5,798 bases of DNA, taken from assembly GCA_934725655.1 (NCBI GenBank), contig CAKVCJ010000136.1:1-5798 (forward strand), read 5' to 3'. Under the pieces are notes generated by a model that saw only the letters and a list, made by a program, of their open reading frames with translations, ran no database searches and had not been told where the DNA came from. The stretch is from an uncultured Brachyspira sp. (GTDB lineage Bacteria > Spirochaetota > Brachyspiria > Brachyspirales > Brachyspiraceae). Positions 1 to 5,190 of this stretch are shown here, piece by piece; position 1 is the stretch's first letter, and each line of letters opens with the position of its first letter. The position numbers and the translations under genes were made by a program.

Positions 1-240
1 GACGAAGAAAATTTTAATAATAAATGGTCGAATTTTTCGCATGGAGTAGCGGGATTATATGGTTGGCAAAGAGAATGCGATATTAACAATAAAGATACAA
101 AAACTAAATATTGGGATGTTCATAAATCGGGCTATAATAAAGAGATTATGTATTTTTATTTAAGTAGGAATGGATTTGTTGATATAGATATAAAGACTGT
201 GGATAAGTGGCATTTGGTAGCGGAGGGTTATAAAATTTGA
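1..240 (+). CDS. 3' end of an unrecognised protein gene (partial)
   Basis: The frame is open from the first base of the window to a TGA at 238-240, giving 79 C-terminal residues; the start lies outside the window. The fragment is soluble-looking and rich in aromatics and glycine (WSNFSHGVAGLYGW near residues 9-22, YWDVHKSGY near 40-48, KWHLVAEGY near 69-77). It has no membrane segment and no catalytic motif I recognise. The G+C of this stretch is somewhat higher than that of the minus-strand genes. The promoter of the next gene begins inside its stop codon, so the two genes are tightly packed on one strand but separately promoted. I do not recognise the family and assign no function. The coding call is well supported by the clean frame and the tight junction with the next gene. 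Confidence 0.8.
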   Translation, partial: DEENFNNKWSNFSHGVAGLYGWQRECDINNKDTKTKYWDVHKSGYNKEIMYFYLSRNGFVDIDIKTVDKWHLVAEGYKI

Positions 241-265
241 CTTTTTTATTAATAAGTGCTATGAT
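237..265 (+). promoter_or_regulatory. sigma70-type promoter with extended -10
   Basis: A -35 box TTGACT (237-242), a 17-base spacer and a -10 box TATGAT (260-265) preceded by TGC (257-259) make an extended -10. This is the best promoter in the window. Transcription should start near 272 and give a leader of about 28 bases before the ATG at 300. The -35 overlaps the stop codon of the upstream gene. The bases 259-270 (CTAT-GATT-ATAG) form a small inverted repeat over the -10, which could be chance in such AT-rich DNA. Confidence 0.75.
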
Positions 266-299
266 TATAGGTATATAAATAAAAATAAGGAGTTATTTA

Positions 300-539
300 A
301 TGAAATTTATAAAAATAGATAATGATATATACAATGTTCGCAATATACTAAAATTTAAGTTTAAAAATAATAAACTATATTTAGATAAAGAAGAGTATGA
401 TTGCACAGAAGATGAATTTGAAACTTTAACTTCTTTTTTAAGAGACAATAATAGATTTTTTAAAGATATTCGCCATACTGATAAAGAAATTTCAGAGCAG
501 TATAAAAATATGCTAGGTAAATTAAATAATAGACATTAA
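300..539 (+). CDS. small hypothetical protein, 79 aa
   Basis: Complete small gene with an ATG at 300, TAA at 537-539 and a strong AAGGAG ribosome site (287-292) seven bases upstream. It has its own consensus promoter just beyond the previous gene. The 79-residue product is charged and soluble: a lysine-rich N-terminal half that looks like short beta strands (IKIDNDIYNV, LKFKFKNNKLYLD), then an acidic helix-like stretch (CTEDEFETLTSFLRDNN, about residues 35-51), then a basic tail. There is no signal peptide, transmembrane segment or helix-turn-helix. The pattern of strands followed by a 'TEDEFE' helix is seen in small uncharacterised proteins of AT-rich bacteria, but I cannot name a family. 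It runs convergently toward the 492-residue gene on the other strand, with 44 bases between the stops. Real gene likely; function unknown. Confidence 0.85.
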   Translation: MKFIKIDNDIYNVRNILKFKFKNNKLYLDKEEYDCTEDEFETLTSFLRDNNRFFKDIRHTDKEISEQYKNMLGKLNNRH

Positions 540-583
540 TTTATTTTACCAAATTTAACTTAAGTATATATTGCTTATAATAT
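540..583. other. convergent intergenic gap without clear terminator
   Basis: This 44-base gap separates two converging stop codons. The only symmetry is weak and AT-only (ACTTAAGT at 559-566, and TTAAG...CTTAT around 560-577). There is no GC-rich stem followed by a T tract, so I cannot call an intrinsic terminator. Termination of both genes may be inefficient or Rho-dependent (inference). Confidence 0.4.
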
Positions 584-2062
584 CTACATTTCCCAATCAC
601 AGTATTTATTCCCATCTGGAATTAATGATTTATATACGGGAATATGTATATTATGTAGGTCATTATACTCGCTTAATTTATTTTTTAATTCTGTATCTAA
701 ATTATCCCACCAAGACATTCTTATAAATATATTTTCTATATATACAAATATGAATTGAACTAATATATTACATATATTATTTTTATCTTTACAATATATT
801 TTTATAAGAGAATCTATAAATCTATTATTTATTTTATCATTGTCGAACCATTGAAAAATTATAATACCACCATTATCGTAAGCAACGGCATTTATTGTTA
901 TATTTTCTAAATTATTAATATCATTTTCTAAACTACTACCTTCAAAATCATAGAGAATTGGGGCAGCGCCAGCAAATAATATATCTGGTGTTTTTGAAAA
1001 TTTAAAAGCTACATATTTTACAGAGCTATAATCTTCACTTTTAAATATATTAAAATATTTATTTATAAATTTCCCACAATCTTCTACAGATTTTTTAAAT
1101 TCTTTTAGAAAAGGATTATTATTTATAATTTCATGTGTGAAAGGTTCTTTTATAAAAGCTTTCAAATTACCATTATATTTTTTATTTATCATCTCTTCTA
1201 TAAAATTAGGTAAAGAACAATTATTTAGTTCTTTAGCAAAGGATTCTTCTGATGTTAAATTAGCAAATCCTTTAAGAAGTTTTTCTTGCTCTATAATAGC
1301 TAATTCTTTAGTATAGTATTCTCTAACAAAAGCCCTATAACCTAATAAAAAAGCTATTTTTTCGTTTATTTTAATATTTTCTACATCAATATCTCTAAAT
1401 AATTCATTATCATGATATTTACAGAAACCATAGAAGGTCGAAGCTTCATTTATACCTACTTTTTTAGGTTCTATTATATTAAGTGGATTACTATTATTTA
1501 AATCAAAAAAATTGTAAAAATTTAATTTATAATTATATATATGTCCTTTATAAGCTATTTTTTCTAAAGATGAACTCTTGGATACAGAATGAGAATTTAT
1601 AATATCTTTATCACAATTACAACTATCTATTGTATGGTAACATTTTTTTAATAATTGTTTATGTTCAAAAGTTTTAGACATATATGTTTTTAGATAATTT
1701 ATAAATTTTTTATTAATATTTTTTATGTCTTCTGAATCTTCTTTTGAAATATATTCTATAGATGCATTTAAACACATAAAAAAACTTTCTCCATTATTTA
1801 TTTTTTTTAATGTATCTATTATACCAATATAAATTTTAAGAGATGGATTTTTTATAAAAAAATCTGTCAAATCACAAATATATTTTTCTTTCATAATGAG
1901 TTCTGTTACTTCTGGATAATCTAATTTATCACCGTCTATTATGTTAAAATGTATTTTAAATATGCCGAAGAAATCTTTAATCTTATCTTTACTTAAATAT
2001 AAAATAAAGTTTTCTTCTATAGTCTGATTATAATTTATAATAATACCACAAATTGAAACCAT
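584..2062 (-). CDS. uncharacterised 492-aa protein with HNH-like CxC/SHS/FCxxHD motif
   Basis: Intact minus-strand gene with TAG at 584-586. I place the start at the ATG at 2060-2062 because AGGAG lies seven bases upstream. An upstream ATG at 2164 would add 34 residues but has no ribosome site and would overrun the promoter. A compact motif lies in the middle: Cys148-x-Cys150, then SHS at 157-159, SSSLEKIA near 163-170, GHIY at 173-176, then ASTFYGFCKYHDNELF at 207-222 (Cys214, His217, Asp218). Paired Cys/His with SHS and HDN is reminiscent of a zinc-supported beta-beta-alpha (HNH-like) nuclease or treble clef; this is inference, and the family has no name I can give. An amphipathic helical part follows (about 230-340), then a beta-rich C-terminal part with FAGAAPILYDFEGSS (363-377) and WW at 451-452. 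There is no signal peptide. It stands alone between plus-strand genes, as accessory cargo often does. Confidence 0.85.
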   Translation of the reverse strand: MVSICGIIINYNQTIEENFILYLSKDKIKDFFGIFKIHFNIIDGDKLDYPEVTELIMKEKYICDLTDFFIKNPSLKIYIGIIDTLKKINNGESFFMCLNASIEYISKEDSEDIKNINKKFINYLKTYMSKTFEHKQLLKKCYHTIDSCNCDKDIINSHSVSKSSSLEKIAYKGHIYNYKLNFYNFFDLNNSNPLNIIEPKKVGINEASTFYGFCKYHDNELFRDIDVENIKINEKIAFLLGYRAFVREYYTKELAIIEQEKLLKGFANLTSEESFAKELNNCSLPNFIEEMINKKYNGNLKAFIKEPFTHEIINNNPFLKEFKKSVEDCGKFINKYFNIFKSEDYSSVKYVAFKFSKTPDILFAGAAPILYDFEGSSLENDINNLENITINAVAYDNGGIIIFQWFDNDKINNRFIDSLIKIYCKDKNNICNILVQFIFVYIENIFIRMSWWDNLDTELKNKLSEYNDLHNIHIPVYKSLIPDGNKYCDWEM

Positions 2063-2069
2063 AATTTTT

Positions 2070-2074
2070 CTCCT
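2070..2074 (-). promoter_or_regulatory. Shine-Dalgarno that fixes the start of the 492-aa gene
   Basis: The minus strand reads AGGAG here, seven bases before the ATG at 2062. No comparable site precedes the longer in-frame ATG at 2164. This decides the shorter start and removes a false hydrophobic N-terminus. Confidence 0.8.
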
Positions 2075-2084
2075 ATATTTTTTT

Positions 2085-2112
2085 ATAATATTATATTTAT
2101 AATAAATATCAA
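2085..2112 (-). promoter_or_regulatory. probable promoter of the 492-aa gene
   Basis: On the minus strand, TTGATA (2112-2107), a 16-base spacer and TATTAT (2090-2085) make a plausible sigma70-type promoter. It lies about 23 bases upstream of the ATG and just before the AGGAG site. The local sequence is almost entirely A and T, so chance matches are common and the exact -10 is uncertain. Confidence 0.5.
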
Positions 2113-2124
2113 GTAAAAATATAA

Positions 2125-2256
2125 CTAAAAAACAAATTAGTTTATGATAATGGAGATATTTCAACTATAAAACCATATTTACCAAAACAAATAAAAAATG
2201 ATATTAATTTTAAGGATATTTCTTTTTGTGGGGATATAGAAAATATTGGTTGGTGA
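2125..2256 (+). pseudogene. plus-strand gene remnant, possibly DUF2442-like
   Basis: The frame is open from just after a TAA (2122-2124) to a TGA at 2254-2256, with no start codon and no ribosome site. The 43 residues look coding rather than random: NKLVYDNGDISTIKPYLPK, then an aspartate/isoleucine-rich end finishing GDIENIGW. The order 'NG...KPYL...V/I..I.W' recalls the DUF2442 fold, small proteins of about 80 residues usually found near toxin-antitoxin genes. If so, both the N-terminus and the tail after the Trp are lost. Its 5' end stops where the promoter of the minus-strand 492-residue gene begins, as if that gene's insertion removed the start. The family assignment is weak; the remnant call is moderately supported by composition and reading-frame character. 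Confidence 0.4.
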
Positions 2257-2299
2257 AAGAATATATTTTATTATACAAAAATAGTTTTAAAAAATAATG

Positions 2300-2329
2300 T
2301 TGACTTTTTATTTAGAATTAATTTAATAT
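2300..2329 (+). promoter_or_regulatory. orphan plus-strand promoter facing the broken NTPase gene
   Basis: TTGACT (2300-2305), an 18-base spacer and TAATAT (2324-2329) resemble the promoter at 237-265, sharing the string TTGACTTTTT. No plus-strand gene follows. The predicted start point lies at about the 3' end of the minus-strand KAP gene, so a transcript would be antisense to it. It may be left over from a plus-strand gene displaced by the KAP block. Confidence 0.45.
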
Positions 2330-2336
2330 AAATACT

Positions 2337-2765
2337 TCATTTATTAGGTTTTATATGCTCTTCAGCTTTTTCAGCTACAGATTTTAATTCCTCTATTTTT
2401 TTATTGGTATTATTATCATAATTTCCATTTTTTATTTTATCATCGTTTAAATATTTTTTTACTTCAATAAGTATTTTATTATTTCTATCAAAAGAATCCG
2501 AAGCATTACCAATATTTAACATATTAATATATAAAAATCCTATTATAACATCAATATTATAGGCATTGACTTCAAGTTTCATTAAAAAATTATACTCCAT
2601 AATTAAATTATATACTATTAATCTATTAATATAAGAATTAAAATAAAAATATTGTCCCATTTTTTTATCTTCAAATATTTTTATAAGTTTATTTTCAATA
2701 ATTTCTTTTGCTTTTTCATAAGCCTTATTAAGTTTATTTTCATAATATTCGTCTATTTCATACAT
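2337..2765 (-). CDS. helical ORF, probably the detached C-terminus of KAP copy B
   Basis: A 142-residue frame with TGA at 2337-2339 and an ATG at 2763-2765. The ATG has no Shine-Dalgarno: the preceding bases are A-rich followed directly by GGG. The same frame stays open about 125 bases upstream of the ATG without any ATG, GTG or TTG, and that stretch also looks coding (DNLDLNIDSN, YHHNNKYSKPTYKNN). One A fewer in the A6 tract at 2891-2896 would fuse it to the preceding KAP fragment. The sequence is charged and alpha-helical (EYYENKLNKAYEKAKEIIE at the N-terminus, KKIEELKSVAEKAEEHIKP at the end) with a hydrophobic helix around IDVIIGFLYINMLNIG near residues 72-87. No family is recognised. A separately translated small protein is possible but less likely. 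Confidence 0.5.
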   Translation of the reverse strand: MYEIDEYYENKLNKAYEKAKEIIENKLIKIFEDKKMGQYFYFNSYINRLIVYNLIMEYNFLMKLEVNAYNIDVIIGFLYINMLNIGNASDSFDRNNKILIEVKKYLNDDKIKNGNYDNNTNKKIEELKSVAEKAEEHIKPNK

Positions 2766-3276
2766 CCCATTATTTTTATAGGTTGGTTTACTATATTTAT
2801 TATTGTGATGATAAAAATCATAATCAAATACAGTTTTATCAATATTACTATCTATATTTAAATCAAGATTATCAAAGTAATTATTATTAATTTTTTGCCA
2901 ATTCTATATATTCTTCAATTTCTTTTTTGTAGATATTTTCATCATATAAATCTATATATCCTTTTAAATTATTAAAATCTCTTAAATATTCGGTAGTATA
3001 TTCGTTTTCTAGTTCATTACTATTATTTAGGCATTCTTTAATCTTATTAAATACAATATTTATAGCTTCTTTTAAATCGTCCTCTTTTTGAATACTATAA
3101 TTTTGTAATTTTTCATAGTATTTCCAAAAGTCATTTCTTTCTTTGCCATATATAATAGAATTATAATCTTCTATTATATTTAATATTTATAAATATCCTG
3201 TTTTTATATAATTTTTTATATCAATGTAAATAGGAGTAGAAATATAAATTGATAATTTATTAATTTTATCTATATA

Positions 3277-3594
3277 TTATTTATATTTATCATAATTAGC
3301 ATTAATGTAATATTCATACAACATATATTCATTTCCATTTATTATTGCAATTATAACTAAAACTAATTTATATAATAAATCTTTTATAAAATCAGTATCT
3401 TTTTGTATTTCCTTTATATTAAATATTTGACTTGATAAATCTAAATATGTTAAAAAAGTCCTTATATTTAAATGGTTCATTACTACAAAAATATTTATTA
3501 ATTTTTCTATATGGTTATTATCATTAATAAAATTTTTATAATAACCATATTTTTCGTTATCTTTAATAATACTTTTTATAATTTCACCGAACAT
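3277..3594 (-). CDS. middle fragment of KAP copy B (sensor/NIR region)
   Basis: This ORF of 105 residues begins at an internal methionine with no ribosome site; the frame is actually open back to 3696 and reads RIKEKIIRHTINFY before that methionine. It matches copy A through IKEKxIRHTI, a charged helical stretch, and NIRTFLTYLDLS (about residues 43-54 here), which in KAP and related AAA-like ATPases is the place of a conserved Asn-x-Arg near the end of the ATPase domain (inference). It ends at a TAA at 3277-3279, but the same frame continues with sensible coding sequence to 2887, interrupted only by another TAA at 3187-3189. It is best seen as the middle of one broken gene, not an independent gene. 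Confidence 0.6.
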   Translation of the reverse strand: MFGEIIKSIIKDNEKYGYYKNFINDNNHIEKLINIFVVMNHLNIRTFLTYLDLSSQIFNIKEIQKDTDFIKDLLYKLVLVIIAIINGNEYMLYEYYINANYDKYK

Positions 3595-3644
3595 ACTATT
3601 ATCTAATCTATAAAAATTAATAGTATGTCTTATAATTTTTTCTT

Positions 3645-4232
3645 TTATTCTAATATAATTAGATTTTTTTTCACTATTATTGCTATATACTCTTTTTCAT
3701 TACATACAAATATTACTTTTAAATACTTTAAAATAAATGTGTCATAGATTTTATAAAGAAAATCTTCAATATTTATTGTATCTGATATTCTTTCAATATC
3801 GTCTATTATAATAACCATATCTGAAAAATTAATTGTTTCTTTTATTATGGAAGCCGATATATCTGTAATTGATTGCTTTATATTATCTCCAATAACAGGT
3901 ATTAAATTAAGTGGAATTAAATTGAAAATAGATTTTATTATATTTTTATTATTGTATATATTTGCATATGCATCATTTTTATCAGATAGTTTCTTAATAG
4001 TAAGAGAATAATATATATCGTTAATAAATTGCTCAATATCATTAATACCAGCTGCAGACATGTAAATATAATTAAATTCTTTTTTGGTATTATTTTTATA
4101 TTCTTTTGGAAAAATATTTTTTATAAAAAATGTTTTTCCTGTTCCCCATACACCATCCAATAATATAGCATAATCTGTCTCTTTTTTATCTATATAATTC
4201 CTAATAGATTTTATAATATTTTCATATAACAT
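3645..4232 (-). CDS. N-terminal ATPase fragment of KAP copy B, 195 aa
   Basis: The ATG at 4232 has GAGG eight bases upstream and a good promoter at 4252-4280, so this part is probably expressed. Walker A is GVWGTGKT (residues 27-34). YMSAAGINDIEQFI (57-70) follows, then a hydrophobic patch at about 98-115 (IIKSIFNLIPLNLIPVIG) where KAP proteins often carry membrane-associated segments, then Walker B with IIIDDIERIS (141-150) and the VIFVCNE strand (173-179). The last 15 residues (after NEKEY) are out of frame and do not match copy A; the true continuation is in the -1 frame. If translated alone, the product would hold the nucleotide-binding motifs but lack the NIR region and the whole C-terminal half, so normal NTPase function is doubtful. 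Confidence 0.7.
   Translation of the reverse strand: MLYENIIKSIRNYIDKKETDYAILLDGVWGTGKTFFIKNIFPKEYKNNTKKEFNYIYMSAAGINDIEQFINDIYYSLTIKKLSDKNDAYANIYNNKNIIKSIFNLIPLNLIPVIGDNIKQSITDISASIIKETINFSDMVIIIDDIERISDTINIEDFLYKIYDTFILKYLKVIFVCNEKEYIAIIVKKNLIILE
3664..3689 (-). other. frameshift site of KAP copy B (TATATA and A8 tracts)
   Basis: Reading frames -1 and 0 are both open across this stretch (overlap from 3696 to 3648). Removing one TA from the TATATA tract (3684-3689) restores a peptide that matches copy A immediately, which makes a 2-base expansion the likely lesion. Twelve bases downstream the minus strand has A8 (3671-3664) followed by T, read A-AAA-AAT in the zero frame. This is a potential -1 slippage sequence that would also reach the correct frame. 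Confidence 0.65.
4122..4148. repeat. 27-bp identical segment shared with 5327-5353 (Walker A region, copy B)
   Basis: These 27 bases, encoding the GTGKTFFI region, are identical to 5327-5353. A further 20 identical bases follow (4159-4178 against 5364-5383, coding for TDYAILLD). They are the best-conserved parts of the two tandem NTPase genes, which lie in the same orientation about 1.2 kb apart. They could support recombination that deletes or duplicates one copy. Confidence 0.85.
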
Positions 4233-4251
4233 TATTTTAACCTCATAATAT

Positions 4252-4280
4252 ATTATAATTTATATAAACTAAAAAATCAA
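4252..4280 (-). promoter_or_regulatory. promoter of KAP copy B
   Basis: On the minus strand TTGATT (4280-4275), a 17-base spacer and a perfect TATAAT (4257-4252) lie 20 bases before the ATG at 4232, with GAGG at 4244-4241. The start point should be near 4245, giving a very short leader. Copy B therefore seems to have its own promoter and not to depend on read-through from copy A. Confidence 0.65.
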
Positions 4281-4395
4281 ACTTATAAATTTTTATAAAT
4301 ACACAATTTATTTTATCATAATAAATTTAATTGTAATTATTTCTTATATTTTCTTTATAGTAATTTATAATATTTTCTTTTTCTAAATGTCCTGT

Positions 4396-5190
4396 TTATA
4401 TATATTTTCTTATTGTATTAATCAGGATGTAATCCTTATCATTATTATTTTTATACATTTCAGACATTTTATATAAATTGTTATCATATTTGTTATAAGA
4501 CCTTATTTCAATTAAAATAGAAAGCAATTTTAATAATATTTTTTCAAACAATTTATTATCTTCTTTCAATTCTTTAATATCAAATAATCTTTTAGATAAA
4601 TCTAAATATGTCAAAAAAATTCTTATATTAAAACAGTTTTTATCAAAAAATATTTTAATTAGTTCATATATATGGGAGTCAAATAAACATCTTTTATAGA
4701 ATTCATATTTATTATTTTTGTATTTATTATTTTCTATTTTTTTAAATATATCTTCGATAATACTTTTAAATATAGAAATATCTATTCCATAAATATGTAT
4801 AGTATGCCTTATAACTTTTTCTTTTATTTTGAAATATTTAGATTGTTCTTCTTTTTTAGAATTACTACTTTCATATCTTTCTTTATTATATTTTATTTCA
4901 TTTTCATTACCAACAAATAATACTTTTAAGCCTTTTAATATAAAAATATCATGGATTTTATATAAAAACTCTTCTATATCAATAGAATCAGATATTCTTT
5001 CTATATCGTCTATTATAAACAAAATATTTGAAAAATCAGATTTCTTTTTTACAATAAAATCATTTAAAGAGTTAATAATAGGATTACTGATTATAGATAA
5101 GCCAAAAATATTTATATTTATACTTAATTTATTTGATATAAAATTTATGCCTTTAATTATAGATTTATAAGGTTCAATCTTTTTTTCTGT
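4396..5190 (-). CDS. Walker B to NIR fragment of KAP copy A
   Basis: This is the frame-shifted continuation of copy A, open from 5190 down to the TAA at 4396-4398. A TTG at 5020-5022 could be mistaken for a start but aligns inside the Walker B strand (NILFIIDDIERISD) and has no ribosome site. The fragment holds the linker between Walker A and B, the Walker B acidic pair with ER, LKVLFVGNENE, a lysine/glutamate-rich insert, IKEKVIRHTIHIYGIDI, and FNIRIFLTYLDLSKRLF. There is no independent start, so on its own it is unlikely to be made. Confidence 0.6.
   Translation of the reverse strand, partial: TEKKIEPYKSIIKGINFISNKLSININIFGLSIISNPIINSLNDFIVKKKSDFSNILFIIDDIERISDSIDIEEFLYKIHDIFILKGLKVLFVGNENEIKYNKERYESSNSKKEEQSKYFKIKEKVIRHTIHIYGIDISIFKSIIEDIFKKIENNKYKNNKYEFYKRCLFDSHIYELIKIFFDKNCFNIRIFLTYLDLSKRLFDIKELKEDNKLFEKILLKLLSILIEIRSYNKYDNNLYKMSEMYKNNNDKDYILINTIRKYI

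Larger units (their letters stand above)
2337..4232 (-). pseudogene. KAP-type P-loop NTPase, copy B, broken by two frameshifts and two stops
   Basis: Starting at the ATG at 4232 (GAGG at 4241-4244, eight bases upstream), the frame breaks at a TATATA tract (3684-3689) where two extra bases shift it. It resumes to in-frame TAA codons at 3277-3279 and 3187-3189, continues in the same frame, and shifts again at an A6 tract (2891-2896) before running to a TGA at 2337. Removing 2 and 1 bases gives 631 codons. The joined product has an N-terminal KAP P-loop domain (Walker A 27-34, Walker B about 139-148), a middle helical region with NIRTFLTYLDLS, and a long charged helical C-terminal region. The alignment with copy A next to it supports the repaired frame: YSNNSEKK..NY in B against YESSNSKKEEQSKY in A, and KNYIKTG in B against KYI-stop-TG in A. 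KAP NTPases are known from animal Kidins220 and bacterial PifA (phage exclusion). As it stands, no full-length product is expected without recoding. Confidence 0.8.

Noticed and set aside
541..583. Bidirectional terminator between the convergent genes
   Set aside because: Only weak AT palindromes such as ACTTAAGT are present, with no stable stem plus T tract beyond chance for this base composition.
2063..2164. 34-residue hydrophobic N-terminal extension of the 492-aa gene resembling a signal or membrane segment
   Set aside because: No ribosome site precedes the ATG at 2164, while AGGAG sits correctly before the ATG at 2062. The extension also overlaps the promoter and the opposite-strand remnant.
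2063..2336. tRNA, riboswitch or CRISPR in the gene-poor spacers
   Set aside because: No GC-containing cloverleaf, no spaced direct repeats and no conserved leader was seen here or in the other gaps; only promoters and gene remnants are present.
2652..2861. Plus-strand ORF of 69 residues, very rich in Phe and Ile, resembling a membrane peptide
   Set aside because: It is the antisense shadow of lysine- and asparagine-rich coding sequence on the minus strand, and has no Shine-Dalgarno or promoter.
4396..5022. Separate gene starting at TTG 5022
   Set aside because: The TTG aligns with the Leu of the Walker B strand in an established KAP domain. The frame is open well upstream and no ribosome site is present.
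4829..5170. Plus-strand ORF of 113 residues
   Set aside because: It is antisense to the Walker B region of KAP copy A, has no ribosome site and has serine/isoleucine/phenylalanine-rich shadow composition.
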